A DNA stretch of 64,000 bases from positions 5,085,789-5,149,788 of the forward strand of contig NZ_CP012676.1 of NCBI RefSeq assembly GCF_001294575.1, given 5' to 3'. The notes beneath the pieces are model-generated. The model made no database searches and was not told the origin of the DNA. It saw only the letters and a program-made list of their open reading frames with translations. Both the position numbers and the translations under genes were made by a program. The stretch comes from Pseudomonas versuta. Lineage in GTDB: Bacteria; Pseudomonadota; Gammaproteobacteria; Pseudomonadales; Pseudomonadaceae. Below, in pieces: positions 46,036 through 55,208 of the stretch (the first letter of the stretch is position 1; every line of letters starts with the position of its first letter).

Positions 46036-46113
46036 GCTTAAACTTCCTTTTTAATCGTTGTTTTAATCGTCAGCGCAAGCGAGCTCTGCGTTGCTGCGTT
46101 GAAAAGCGCGCTC

Positions 46114-46791
46114 TTACAGAAGGGGCGGGTTTTCCCGGGAGATATAGTCGCGCCCCTCAACCTGACCGCGACGCAGCGGGTTACGGGTGCAATAAGCGGC
46201 GTAATCGGCGTCGACAAACCGGTACATCAAGTGCTCGTCCCGGCCATGGGGTATGCCCAGGCGGGTGGTTTGAATGATCCTTGACGGCACTTGTGAGACG
46301 TCATCGACCCGTAAACGTTCGGGGTCGAAACATTTTGCGTCCCAATCCGGCACTTTCAGGCCCAGGGCTTTGCACAGCAGGGTTTGCCCCGCACAGAGTT
46401 TCTGGTCCGGGCGTGGCCGGCCCTGGGCATCAGGGTTGTTGAGGCGCATCCGGGCCAGGCTGGCCGGTCCGGACAATGCGTCTTGCCACGGGTAGGCCGA
46501 CTTGATCAGTACCGCATTGCCGGGCCCGTGAGCGCTGAAGTTAAGCGAGTCTGCGCCGCGTGCGTAGTACATATAGATATGACCGCCATCGAGAAACAAC
46601 GCCTTGCGCTTTTCGGTATAGCCCAGGGACGCGTGGCTGCCCTTCTCTGCGCAGTAATAGGCTTCGGTTTCGATGATCCGGGCGCTGAGCCACAAGCCGT
46701 CGACCCGATGACGAATGACTTTCCCCAACAATTCGCGAGCAAGGAGCAGGGCGTCGCGATTGAAAAAAGCATCGGGCAGCGTGATTGGCAT
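46114..46791 (-). CDS. mpg: 3-methyladenine DNA glycosylase (AAG/MPG type)
   Basis: This 225-residue base-excision enzyme removes alkylated purines. Landmarks are RIIETEAYYCAEKGSHASLGYTEKRKALFLDGGHIYMYYARGADSLNFSAHGPGNAVLIKSAYP, including the catalytic Glu in IIETEAY, and the closing RGQVEGRDY region. No partners nearby. A mildly REP-like GCGAGCTCTGCG stretch lies between it and the DedA-PAP2 gene. Confidence 0.92.
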   Translation of the reverse strand: MPITLPDAFFNRDALLLARELLGKVIRHRVDGLWLSARIIETEAYYCAEKGSHASLGYTEKRKALFLDGGHIYMYYARGADSLNFSAHGPGNAVLIKSAYPWQDALSGPASLARMRLNNPDAQGRPRPDQKLCAGQTLLCKALGLKVPDWDAKCFDPERLRVDDVSQVPSRIIQTTRLGIPHGRDEHLMYRFVDADYAAYCTRNPLRRGQVEGRDYISRENPPLL

Positions 46792-46903
46792 CTTCGGGAG
46801 GGTCAGTGGATGGCTAAAAAGTCGCCAATCATAGCAAGGGATGCTTAATCAGGGCTGAACACAGTGTATTTACGGTCGATTTCGACCATCCGCCTGCCAC
46901 CGC

Positions 46904-46932
46904 TGTGCGTGAGGCGGCGCGACAGCTATAAT
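46904..46932 (+). promoter_or_regulatory. Candidate promoter of proA
   Basis: TATAAT at 46927-46932 is perfect. The matching -35 position carries only a weak TGTGCG. It lies 36 nt before the proA start. Confidence 0.45.
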
Positions 46933-46967
46933 CGGCCGCTTTCCTCCCTGCCAAGACCCTTGAGACC

Positions 46968-48239
46968 ATGACTGAGTCCGTTCTTGACTACATGACCCGC
47001 CTGGGTCGCGCTGCTCGCGAAGCCTCCCGCGTGATCGGCCGCGCCAGCACGGCGCAGAAAAACCGTGCCCTGCACGGTGCTGCCGGCGCTCTGGATGCCG
47101 CCCGTTCGGAGCTTGTTGCTGCCAACGAACTGGACCTGGCCGCCGGCCGGGCCAATGGTCTTGAGCCCGCGATGCTGGAGCGCCTGGCGCTGACCCCTGC
47201 CCGTATCGACAGCATGATTGTCGGTTTGCGTCAGGTGGCAAGCTTGCCGGACCCCGTCGGTGCCATTCGTGACATGAGTTATCGCCCCTCCGGTATTCAG
47301 GTGGGCAAGATGCGCGTGCCACTTGGCGTAGTAGGAATCATCTATGAGTCGCGTCCGAACGTGACCATTGATGCGGCCAGTCTGTGCCTCAAGTCGGGCA
47401 ATGCGACCATCCTTCGTGGTGGCTCCGAAGCCATTCACTCCAACCGGGCGATAGCCGTCTGCATTCAGCGAGGTCTGGCCGAAGCCGGGCTGCCGCCGGC
47501 AGTGGTGCAAGTGGTTGAGGTGACCGATCGGGCCGCGGTCGGTGCGCTGATCACCATGCCCGAGTATGTGGACGTGATCGTGCCCCGTGGTGGTAAAGGC
47601 CTGATCGAACGCGTCAGTCGTGATGCCAAGGTGCCGGTTATCAAGCACCTGGACGGCATTTGCCATGTCTATGTCAGCGCTCAGGCTGATCTGGACAAGG
47701 CCCGACGCATCGCGTTCAACGCCAAAACCTACCGTTATGGTATTTGCGGGGCGATGGAAACCTTGCTGGTGGATCAGGCCGTCGCGGCGCAGTTTTTGCC
47801 GGCAATGGCCGAGCAATTTATTGCCAAGGGTGTCGAACTGCGCGGCTGCGAACGTACCCGGGCGCTGATCGACGTGCTACCGGCGACAGAAGAAGACTGG
47901 AATACCGAGTATCTGGACGCGATTCTGTCGATCCGGATAGTCGACGGGCTGGATCAGGCGATTGAGCACATCAATCACTACGGCTCCCATCACACCGACT
48001 CGATCGTGACCGAACATCAGGGCGATGCCCGGCGTTTTATGGCCGAAGTCGACTCCAGTTCGGTGATGCTCAACACCCCAACCTGCTTCGCCGATGGATT
48101 TGAGTACGGATTGGGTGCGGAGATTGGCATTTCTACTGATAAGCTGCACGCCCGCGGCCCGGTGGGTCTCGAAGGTCTGACCTGCGAGAAGTACATTGTG
48201 GTCGGTGACGGTCAGCTGCGCGGCCAGGAGCCGGTCTGA
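46968..48239 (+). CDS. proA: Gamma-glutamyl phosphate reductase
   Basis: ProA makes glutamate semialdehyde for proline synthesis. The 423-residue protein contains [51 protein letters not shown], and the catalytic cysteine region [13 protein letters not shown]. Length and motifs are normal. It is followed by nadD, rsfS and rlmH as in other pseudomonads; proB lies elsewhere. Confidence 0.97.
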   Translation: MTESVLDYMTRLGRAAREASRVIGRASTAQKNRALHGAAGALDAARSELVAANELDLAAGRANGLEPAMLERLALTPARIDSMIVGLRQVASLPDPVGAIRDMSYRPSGIQVGKMRVPLGVVGIIYESRPNVTIDAASLCLKSGNATILRGGSEAIHSNRAIAVCIQRGLAEAGLPPAVVQVVEVTDRAAVGALITMPEYVDVIVPRGGKGLIERVSRDAKVPVIKHLDGICHVYVSAQADLDKARRIAFNAKTYRYGICGAMETLLVDQAVAAQFLPAMAEQFIAKGVELRGCERTRALIDVLPATEEDWNTEYLDAILSIRIVDGLDQAIEHINHYGSHHTDSIVTEHQGDARRFMAEVDSSSVMLNTPTCFADGFEYGLGAEIGISTDKLHARGPVGLEGLTCEKYIVVGDGQLRGQEPV

Positions 48240-48264
48240 CTTGGTTGACCTCAGTCCGCTAGTG

Positions 48265-48930
48265 ATGGCGCCGGTCATCGACGTGTTACCCCTGCGCATT
48301 GGCGTGCTGGGGGGCACCTTCGATCCGGTGCACATCGGGCATTTGCGCGGAGGCCTGGAAGTGGCCGAGCTGATGCAACTCGACGAGTTGCGTCTGACTC
48401 CCAACGCCAGGCCGCCACATCGCGATACCCCCCAGGTGTCGGCGCTCGACCGTTTGGCGATGGTTGAGTGCGCTGTCGCCGGAGTGGCTACGCTGGTAGT
48501 GGATTCCCGGGAGCTGCAACGGGACACGCCGTCCTACACCATTGATACCCTGGAATTGATGCGGGCCGACCTTGCCGCAGATGACCAGTTGTTTTTACTG
48601 CTGGGCTGGGACGCTTTTTGCGGCCTGCCCACATGGCATCGCTGGGAGGATTTACTCCTGCATTGCCATATCCTGGTGCTACAGCGCCCGGATGCCGACA
48701 GCGAACCGCCGGATGCCTTGCGCAACCTGCTGGCAGCGCGCTCGGTAAGCGACCCGCTGGCCCTGAAGGGGCCCGGCGGACAGATTGCATTCGTCTGGCA
48801 GACGCCGCTCGCGGTATCCGCCACCCAGATCCGTCAACTGCTGGCCAGCGGTAAGTCGGTACGTTATCTGGTGCCCGACGCGGTCCTGGCCTACATCGAT
48901 GCGCACGGACTTTACCGTGCGTCGAACTGA
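48265..48930 (+). CDS. nadD: Nicotinate-nucleotide adenylyltransferase
   Basis: NadD adenylates nicotinate mononucleotide in NAD synthesis. The nucleotidyltransferase motif is in [18 protein letters not shown], the second motif in SATQIRQLL, and [22 protein letters not shown] is family-typical. The start is uncertain: ATG 48265, GTG 48262 and TTG 48241 are all possible and none has a strong ribosome site. The ATG gives 221 residues. Confidence 0.93.
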   Translation: MAPVIDVLPLRIGVLGGTFDPVHIGHLRGGLEVAELMQLDELRLTPNARPPHRDTPQVSALDRLAMVECAVAGVATLVVDSRELQRDTPSYTIDTLELMRADLAADDQLFLLLGWDAFCGLPTWHRWEDLLLHCHILVLQRPDADSEPPDALRNLLAARSVSDPLALKGPGGQIAFVWQTPLAVSATQIRQLLASGKSVRYLVPDAVLAYIDAHGLYRASN

Positions 48931-49001
48931 AAAGGCGCGTTTCAAGGCACGATTCAACGTGTATTGAAACGCCCGAACACATGAGCAAAACGAGTTTTTA
49001 T

Positions 49002-49496
49002 ATGACGAACAACGACGTAAACAAAGTAAAGCGCAAAGGCACAGCCAAAAGCGCACCGCTGCCGGTCAAGGTTTTCGCCGGTGAGCCGCTTAAAGGCGAA
49101 GAGCTGGTCAAGGTAGCCGTAGCTGCCCTGGAAGACGTCAAGGGTCAGGACATCCAGATCATCGACGTGCGTGACAAGCACAGCATCACCGACTTCATGA
49201 TCATCGCTACCGGTACTTCGAACCGTCAGATCGGCGCGATGCTGGACAAGATTCGCGAAGCCGTCAAAGCACTGGGCGTCAAGCCGCTGGGCGAAGAAGG
49301 CAAGGGCGACAGCGACTGGGTCCTGCTGGACATGGACGACGTGATCGTTCACATGATGACTGCCAGTGCACGCCAGTTCTATGACCTGGAACGCCTGTGG
49401 TCCGGTGCAGAACAGAGCCGCGCCCTGAACGCTGCTCACCACAGCCCGGAAAACACCCACGAGCACTTCATCAAGCTCAACAAAGACCAGGAATAA
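49002..49496 (+). CDS. rsfS: Ribosomal silencing factor RsfS
   Basis: RsfS binds ribosomal protein uL14 and keeps subunits apart when nutrients are low. The core contains KGQDIQIIDVRDKHSITDFMIIATGTSNRQIGAMLDKI and DSDWVLLDMDDVIVHMMTASARQFYDLERLW. A basic lead of about 20 residues and a variable tail extend it to 164 residues. An ATG seven codons upstream at 48981 is also possible. It precedes rlmH by 9 nt, a conserved pairing. Confidence 0.94.
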   Translation: MTNNDVNKVKRKGTAKSAPLPVKVFAGEPLKGEELVKVAVAALEDVKGQDIQIIDVRDKHSITDFMIIATGTSNRQIGAMLDKIREAVKALGVKPLGEEGKGDSDWVLLDMDDVIVHMMTASARQFYDLERLWSGAEQSRALNAAHHSPENTHEHFIKLNKDQE

Positions 49497-49505
49497 GGGT
49501 TCGTT

Positions 49506-49973
49506 GTGCGCTTGCGTCTGATCGCTGTCGGTTCGCGTATGCCCAAGTGGGTGGAAGAGGGTTGGCATGAATATGCCAAGCGTCTGCCATCCGAGCTGGC
49601 GCTTGAACTGGTAGAAATACCGCTCAATACCCGTGGCAAGAATGCCGACGTGGCTCGTTTCATCCGTCAGGAGGGCGAGGCCATGCTGGCCAAAGTCGGC
49701 CCGGGGGAGCGAATCGTCACTCTCGAGGTCCACGGCAAGCCCTGGAGTACCGAGCAGCTGGCGGTTGAGCTCGACCGCTGGCGCCTGGACTCGCGTACGG
49801 TGAACTTCATGGTCGGTGGCCCTGAGGGGCTGGCGCCGGAAGTCTGCGCGCGCGCCGATCAGCGCTGGTCGTTGTCGCCGTTGACGTTGCCGCACCCGTT
49901 GGTACGCATTCTGATTGGTGAGCAGTTGTATCGCGCCTGGACTGTGTTGTCCGGGCACCCTTATCACAAATAG
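49506..49973 (+). CDS. rlmH: 23S rRNA pseudouridine-1915 N3-methyltransferase
   Basis: RlmH, a SPOUT methyltransferase, modifies helix 69 of 23S rRNA. The 155-residue protein has [20 protein letters not shown], the SAM-binding [13 protein letters not shown] and the knotted C terminus [33 protein letters not shown]. The start is GTG, and the full family length supports it. It lies 12 nt before mrdA. Confidence 0.96.
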   Translation: MRLRLIAVGSRMPKWVEEGWHEYAKRLPSELALELVEIPLNTRGKNADVARFIRQEGEAMLAKVGPGERIVTLEVHGKPWSTEQLAVELDRWRLDSRTVNFMVGGPEGLAPEVCARADQRWSLSPLTLPHPLVRILIGEQLYRAWTVLSGHPYHK

Positions 49974-49985
49974 TCAGCGTCCCGA

Positions 49986-51878
49986 ATGTCCCAGCCGATA
50001 CGCCTCAAAGATCACGAGAAAGACGCCCGCCTTGTGCGTGGACGAGTCGTGGTCGGCGCAATTGTGGTGGTGGTACTGATCTGTGTCCTGCTCGCGCGTC
50101 TGTATTTTTTGCAGGTGGTGCAGTACGAGTACCACTCGACCCTGTCGGAAAACAACCGGGTGCATGTGCAGCCGATCCCACCGACCCGCGGCCTGATTTT
50201 TGACCGCAATGGTGTGGTGATCGCGGACAACCGCCCCAGCTTCAGCCTGACCATGACCCGCGAGCGTTCGGGCGATTCGCAGCAGGTCCTGGACGTTATC
50301 GTCGAAGTCCTGCAGCTCACGCCTGAAGATCGCGCGTTGTTTGAAAAGCGCATGAAGCAGGGGCGCCGGCCGTTTGAGCCGGTGCCGATTCTGTTTGAGC
50401 TGAACGAAGAGCAGATCGCCCGGATTGCCGTGAATCAGTTCCGTCTGCCCGGGGTCGAGGTGGTTGCCCAGCTGGTGCGTCATTACCCGCAGGGCGCGCA
50501 CTTTGCGCACTCGGTGGGGTATATGGGGCGGATCAACGAGAAAGAGCTTAAAAGCCTCGATCCGGTCAATTACAGCGGCACCCATCACATTGGTAAAACG
50601 GGCATCGAACGCTTCTACGAAGCCGAGTTGCACGGTCAGGTGGGTTACGAAGAAGTTGAAACCAACGCCAGGGGCCGGGTGTTGCGGGTGTTGAAACGCA
50701 CCGATCCGATTCCAGGCAAAGACATCGTGCTCAGCCTCGATATCAAGCTGCAAGAGGCGGCCGAAGAAGCCCTGGCCGGCCGGCGCGGGGCTGTAGTTGC
50801 ACTTAACCCGATGACCGGTGAAGTACTGGCCATGGTCAGTCAGCCAAGCTTCGACCCCAACCTGTTTGTCACCGGCATCAGCTTCAAGGCGTATGCCGAG
50901 TTGCGCGATTCGATTGACCGTCCTTTGTTCAACCGCATTTTGCGCGGGCTGTATCCCCCGGGCTCGACCATCAAGCCTGCTGTGGCGATTGCCGGTCTGG
51001 ACAGTGGCGTGATCAGTGCGTCGACGCGGGTCTATGATCCCGGCTATTACCAGTTGCCCAATTACGATCACAAGTACCGTAACTGGAACCGTACCGGTGA
51101 TGGCTATGTCGACCTGGACACCGCGATCATGCGTTCCAACGACACCTATTTCTACGATCTGGCCCACAAGCTGGGTATCGATCGTTTGTCTTCCTACATG
51201 AACCAGTTCGGTATCGGCCAGAAAGTCTCCCTCGACATGTTCGAAGAGTCGGCCGGGCTGATGCCGTCCCGCGAGTGGAAGCGCGCTACCCGGCGTCAGG
51301 CCTGGTTCCCGGGCGAGACGCTGATTCTGGGGATTGGTCAGGGCTATATGCAGTCCACGCCGCTGCAACTGGCGCAGGCGACTGCGCTGATTGCCAGCAA
51401 GGGCAAGTGGATTCGCCCGCACCTGGCCAAAACCATTGAAGGCGTGGCGCCGGTCGACCCCAACCCGATGCCCGATATCGTTCTTCGCGACCCGTCCAGC
51501 TGGGCCAAGGTCAACCACGGCATGCAACAAGTGGTGCATGGTGCCCGCGGCACGGCCAGAGTGGCAGGCGTTGGCGCGCAATACCTGATTGCCGGCAAGA
51601 GTGGTACGGCGCAGGTGGTGGCAATCAAGCAGGGCGAGAAATACGACCGCTCCAAGGTTCAGGAGCGCCACCGTGACCACGCCTTGTTCGTCGGTTTTGC
51701 CCCGGCCAACAACCCGCAAATTACCGTCTCGGTCATGATTGAAAACGGCGAGGCAGGCAGTCGGGTCGCGTCCCCGGTGGTGCGCAAGGTGATGGATGCC
51801 TGGCTGCTGGATGCTGACGGCAAGCTCAAACCCGAATACGCCAGCCCTATAAAGGCAGAGGTTACGGCCAATGATTAG
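49986..51878 (+). CDS. mrdA: Penicillin-binding protein 2
   Basis: PBP2 is the transpeptidase of the rod-elongation machine. The 630-residue protein has a short cytoplasmic tail, one membrane anchor (about residues 20-42), a dimerisation domain and the transpeptidase domain with PPGSTIKPA (active Ser 327), SND in MRSNDTYFY and KSGTAQV. rodA overlaps its end by 8 bases. RodA supplies glycan polymerisation to it. Confidence 0.97.
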   Translation: MSQPIRLKDHEKDARLVRGRVVVGAIVVVVLICVLLARLYFLQVVQYEYHSTLSENNRVHVQPIPPTRGLIFDRNGVVIADNRPSFSLTMTRERSGDSQQVLDVIVEVLQLTPEDRALFEKRMKQGRRPFEPVPILFELNEEQIARIAVNQFRLPGVEVVAQLVRHYPQGAHFAHSVGYMGRINEKELKSLDPVNYSGTHHIGKTGIERFYEAELHGQVGYEEVETNARGRVLRVLKRTDPIPGKDIVLSLDIKLQEAAEEALAGRRGAVVALNPMTGEVLAMVSQPSFDPNLFVTGISFKAYAELRDSIDRPLFNRILRGLYPPGSTIKPAVAIAGLDSGVISASTRVYDPGYYQLPNYDHKYRNWNRTGDGYVDLDTAIMRSNDTYFYDLAHKLGIDRLSSYMNQFGIGQKVSLDMFEESAGLMPSREWKRATRRQAWFPGETLILGIGQGYMQSTPLQLAQATALIASKGKWIRPHLAKTIEGVAPVDPNPMPDIVLRDPSSWAKVNHGMQQVVHGARGTARVAGVGAQYLIAGKSGTAQVVAIKQGEKYDRSKVQERHRDHALFVGFAPANNPQITVSVMIENGEAGSRVASPVVRKVMDAWLLDADGKLKPEYASPIKAEVTAND

Positions 51879-53016
51879 TAATTTTGACCGCATCCTCTCC
51901 AGTGAGGACGTGATGCGTCGACGTGCCACGCTGCTTCAGCGTTTGCACCTCGACGGTCCGCTGCTGATTTTGCTCCTGACCCTGGCTGCGGGCAGCTTGT
52001 TCGTACTGTATTCGGCCAGCGGCAAGAGCTGGGACCTGCTGAGCAAGCAGGCCACATCCTTTGGCATCGGCCTGGTATCGATGTTTATCATCGCCCAGCT
52101 GGAGCCGCGCTTTATGGCGCGCTGGGTGCCGGTCGGCTACCTGATCGGAGTGATGCTGCTGGTGGTGGTGGATGTCATGGGGCACAACGCCATGGGCGCA
52201 ACGCGCTGGATCAACATCCCCGGGGTCATTCGTTTCCAGCCCTCGGAATTCATGAAGATCCTGATGCCGGCGACCATCGCCTGGTATTTGTCCAAACGCA
52301 CGTTGCCGCCACAACTCAAACACGTGGCGGTCAGTTTGCTGCTGATCGGGATTCCCTTTGGTCTGATCGTGCGTCAGCCCGACCTCGGCACTGCGCTGCT
52401 GGTCCTGGCTGGCGGTGCGTTCGTACTGTTTATGGGGGGCTTGCGCTGGCGCTGGATTATCAGCGTGTTGGCGGCGGCGGTGCCGGTGGCAATTGCCATG
52501 TGGTTCTTCATCATGCACGACTACCAGAAGCAGCGGATCCTGACCTTCCTCGACCCCGAAAGCGATCCTCTGGGCACCGGCTGGAACATTATTCAGTCCA
52601 AGGCTGCCATCGGTTCGGGCGGAGTATTTGGCAAGGGCTGGCTGCTGGGTACGCAATCGCATCTGGACTTTCTGCCCGAGAGCCACACCGACTTCATCAT
52701 CGCGGTCATGGGTGAGGAGTTCGGTCTGGTGGGCATCTGTGCGCTGTTGCTGATTTACCTGCTGTTGATCGGTCGTGGCCTGGTGATTACCGCCCAGGCG
52801 CAGACGCTGTTCGGAAAATTGCTGGCCGGCAGCCTCACCATGACGTTTTTTGTTTATGTTTTCGTCAACATCGGTATGGTCAGTGGCCTGTTGCCGGTAG
52901 TGGGCGTGCCATTGCCGTTCATTAGTTACGGCGGAACTTCGCTCGTGACGCTGCTTTCAGCGTTTGGGGTTTTGATGTCGATCCACACGCATCGCAAATG
53001 GATCGCACAAGTTTGA
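51871..53016 (+). CDS. rodA: Rod-shape peptidoglycan glycosyltransferase RodA
   Basis: This 381-residue SEDS protein has about ten membrane helices. Landmarks are GATRWINIPGVIRFQPSEFMKI, the DLGTALLVLAGGAFVLFMGGL region, LPESHTDFIIAVMGEEFGLVG with the functional aspartate, and the ending PFISYGGTSLVTLLSAFGVLMSI. It works with PBP2 just upstream. The next gene begins 18 nt downstream. Confidence 0.97.
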   Translation: MISNFDRILSSEDVMRRRATLLQRLHLDGPLLILLLTLAAGSLFVLYSASGKSWDLLSKQATSFGIGLVSMFIIAQLEPRFMARWVPVGYLIGVMLLVVVDVMGHNAMGATRWINIPGVIRFQPSEFMKILMPATIAWYLSKRTLPPQLKHVAVSLLLIGIPFGLIVRQPDLGTALLVLAGGAFVLFMGGLRWRWIISVLAAAVPVAIAMWFFIMHDYQKQRILTFLDPESDPLGTGWNIIQSKAAIGSGGVFGKGWLLGTQSHLDFLPESHTDFIIAVMGEEFGLVGICALLLIYLLLIGRGLVITAQAQTLFGKLLAGSLTMTFFVYVFVNIGMVSGLLPVVGVPLPFISYGGTSLVTLLSAFGVLMSIHTHRKWIAQV

Positions 53017-53033
53017 TTAAGGTGAAGAATTTA

Positions 53034-54044
53034 ATGCAAGTAATGCGTGGCCGGGCCGCTCGATACGCGTCGTGGATGGGCCTGCTGGGTCTGTTCGGGG
53101 CAGCGCAGGGCGCGGTGGCCGGCGACTATGAAGGCTCGCCCCAGGTAGCTGAGTTTGTCGGTGAAATGACCCGTGACTACGGGTTTGCCGGCGAACAGCT
53201 GATGGCAGTGTTCCGTGATGCCGAGCGCAAGCAAAGCATCCTCGACGCCATCTCGCGTCCGGCCGAGCGGGTCAAACAGTGGAAGGAATACCGTCCGATC
53301 TTTATCTCCGATGCCCGGGTGGCCCGCGGTGTGGATTTCTGGCGCGAACACGAAGCCGTACTGGCCCGTGCCGAGCAGGAATACGGGGTTCCGGCCCAGG
53401 TGATAGTGTCGATTATCGGTGTCGAAACCTTCTATGGCCGCAATACCGGTAACTACCGGGTGATTGATGCGCTGTCGACCCTGGGCTTTGACTATCCGCC
53501 GCGTGCCGAGTTTTTCCGCAAGGAGCTGCGAGAGTTCCTGCTGCTGACCCGCGAAGAGCAAGTCGACCCGCTGACGCTTAAAGGCTCTTATGCCGGGGCG
53601 ATGGGGTTGCCGCAGTTCATGCCGAGCAGCTTTCGCGCCTATGCGGTGGACTTCGACGGTGATGGCCACATAAATATCTGGAGCAACCCGGACGATGCCA
53701 TCGGCAGTGTTGCCAGTTACTTCAAGCGTCACGGCTGGGTGGCCGGTGAGCCGGTCGTGGTGCGTGCTGACGTACAGGGCGGCCGGGCGGATGAAGGCTT
53801 GACCCAGGGCATTGAACCGGTCAAAACGGTCGGGGAGTTGCGAGCGCTGGGCTGGTCGAGTCATGATGCGCTGCCGGACGACATGCCGGTCACGGCGTTC
53901 CGTCTTGACGGCGCCAACGGCCCTGAATACTGGATGGGCCTGAAGAATTTTTATGCGATCACGCGTTATAACCGCAGCGTGATGTACGCCATGGCAGTGC
54001 ACCAACTGTCCGACTTGCTGGTTCAAGCACGGGGCAACAAGTAA
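53034..54044 (+). CDS. mltB: Lytic murein transglycosylase B
   Basis: MltB cuts glycan strands to 1,6-anhydro ends. The 336-residue protein has a signal peptide of about 29 residues, catalytic E131 in SIIGVETFYGRNTGNYRV, and AGAMGLPQFMPSSFRAYAVDFDGDGHINIWSNPDDAIGSVA. No lipobox is visible, so it may be soluble or membrane-anchored by the signal. The chosen ATG follows AAGGTGAAG; one 12 codons upstream overlaps rodA. A second MltB-type gene is at 59436. Confidence 0.93.
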   Translation: MQVMRGRAARYASWMGLLGLFGAAQGAVAGDYEGSPQVAEFVGEMTRDYGFAGEQLMAVFRDAERKQSILDAISRPAERVKQWKEYRPIFISDARVARGVDFWREHEAVLARAEQEYGVPAQVIVSIIGVETFYGRNTGNYRVIDALSTLGFDYPPRAEFFRKELREFLLLTREEQVDPLTLKGSYAGAMGLPQFMPSSFRAYAVDFDGDGHINIWSNPDDAIGSVASYFKRHGWVAGEPVVVRADVQGGRADEGLTQGIEPVKTVGELRALGWSSHDALPDDMPVTAFRLDGANGPEYWMGLKNFYAITRYNRSVMYAMAVHQLSDLLVQARGNK

Positions 54045-55033
54045 TGCCGTTTCTAGCAATCCGCACACCTCTGAAACTTGCAGCCTGCGCCGCTATCGCG
54101 CTGCTGGTGGTGAGCTGCACCAGCAGTCGCCCGAGCAGCCCGCAAAAGTCGGCGGCCATTGCCTCCAAGCCGGGGCTGGACATCAACCGTGCCCACAAGG
54201 ACGGTGCGCCGTGGTGGGATGTCGATGTCTCGCGCATCCCCGACGCGACGCCAACCCTGCACTCCGGCCCTTACAAGGCCAACCCTTACACGGTGCTGGG
54301 CAAGACCTACTTCCCGATGCAAGAGTCCAAAACCTACGTGGCTTCGGGCACTGCGTCCTGGTATGGCACCAAGTTTCATGGTCAGAACACCGCCAATGGC
54401 GAGGTATATGACCTGTACGGCATGAGTGCCGCGCACAAGACCCTGCCGTTGCCCAGCTACGTCAAGGTAACCAATCTGGATAACGGCAAGGCAGTGGTTT
54501 TGCGGGTTAACGACCGTGGCCCGTTCTATTCGGACCGCATCATCGACCTGTCTTACGCTGCGGCCAAGAAGCTGGGCTACGCCGAGACCGGTACCGCCCG
54601 GGTCAAGGTTGAAGGTATTGACCCGCAGGCCTGGTGGGCTCAACGCGGGCGTCCAGCGCCCCTGATGCTCAACGAGCCTAAAATGGCGCAGAATGCGCCC
54701 GGCCCGACTGTTTCGACCGGCAAGGTTGAACAATGGACGCCGCCTGCCCAGCAGCATGCTTCGGATGTGGTGCCGGTGCCGACCATGGCGAAGGGGCAGG
54801 GCACGTATTTGCAGGTCGGCGCTTTTGCCAATCCGGATGCCGCCGAGTTGCTTCGCTCCAAACTCAGTGGCATGGTCAGCGCTCCCGTGTTTATCAGCTC
54901 GGTTGTGCGCAATCAGCAAACCTTGCACCGCGTGCGCATGGGGCCGATCGCCTCGGTAAATGAAGTGCAGCAGACACAAAACAGTGTGCGTCTGGCCAAT
55001 CTGGGTCAGCCGAGCGTTGTGACCGATCAGTAA
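54044..55033 (+). CDS. rlpA: Septal ring lytic transglycosylase RlpA
   Basis: RlpA acts on stem-free (denuded) glycan strands at the division site in Pseudomonas. The 329-residue lipoprotein has a lipobox LLVVSC (lipid Cys near 25), a double-psi barrel domain (ASGTASWYGTKFHGQNTANGEVYD...LRVNDRGPFYSDRIIDLSYAAAKKLGY, about 97-195) and a C-terminal SPOR domain (TYLQVGAFANPDAAELLRSKL, about 250-325). Its start overlaps the mltB stop by one base. Confidence 0.96.
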   Translation: MPFLAIRTPLKLAACAAIALLVVSCTSSRPSSPQKSAAIASKPGLDINRAHKDGAPWWDVDVSRIPDATPTLHSGPYKANPYTVLGKTYFPMQESKTYVASGTASWYGTKFHGQNTANGEVYDLYGMSAAHKTLPLPSYVKVTNLDNGKAVVLRVNDRGPFYSDRIIDLSYAAAKKLGYAETGTARVKVEGIDPQAWWAQRGRPAPLMLNEPKMAQNAPGPTVSTGKVEQWTPPAQQHASDVVPVPTMAKGQGTYLQVGAFANPDAAELLRSKLSGMVSAPVFISSVVRNQQTLHRVRMGPIASVNEVQQTQNSVRLANLGQPSVVTDQ

Positions 55034-55047
55034 CACCGATCAAAGCG

Positions 55048-55156
55048 TTGCGCCTCCAGGCTTGGGGGCGCAAACGCAGTTGCAGGGTCCAAGAATAAAA
55101 GCCCTTCGAGGGGCAGGCTTGCAACTGAATACGCGACAGCCAGTCAAACGGCTGTC
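55048..55156 (+). promoter_or_regulatory. Three-hairpin leader upstream of dacA
   Basis: In the rlpA-dacA gap three separate dyads occur in a row: TTGCGCC/GGCGCAA (55048-55073), CAGTTGCA/TGCAACTG (55077-55127, with an inner GCCC/GGGC stem) and GACAGCC/GGCTGTC (55135-55156). None has a clear U-tract. They could be a terminator-like barrier or a structured 5' leader for dacA. Confidence 0.5.
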
Positions 55157-55208
55157 ACAACAGTTTTGCCCGCGAGGGTAAGTTTTCATTAACAATTTCG
55201 AGAGACGG

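Noticed and set aside
49974..51929. Minus-strand frame (651 codons) opposite mrdA
   Set aside because: Pure antisense shadow of PBP2, which shows all catalytic motifs.
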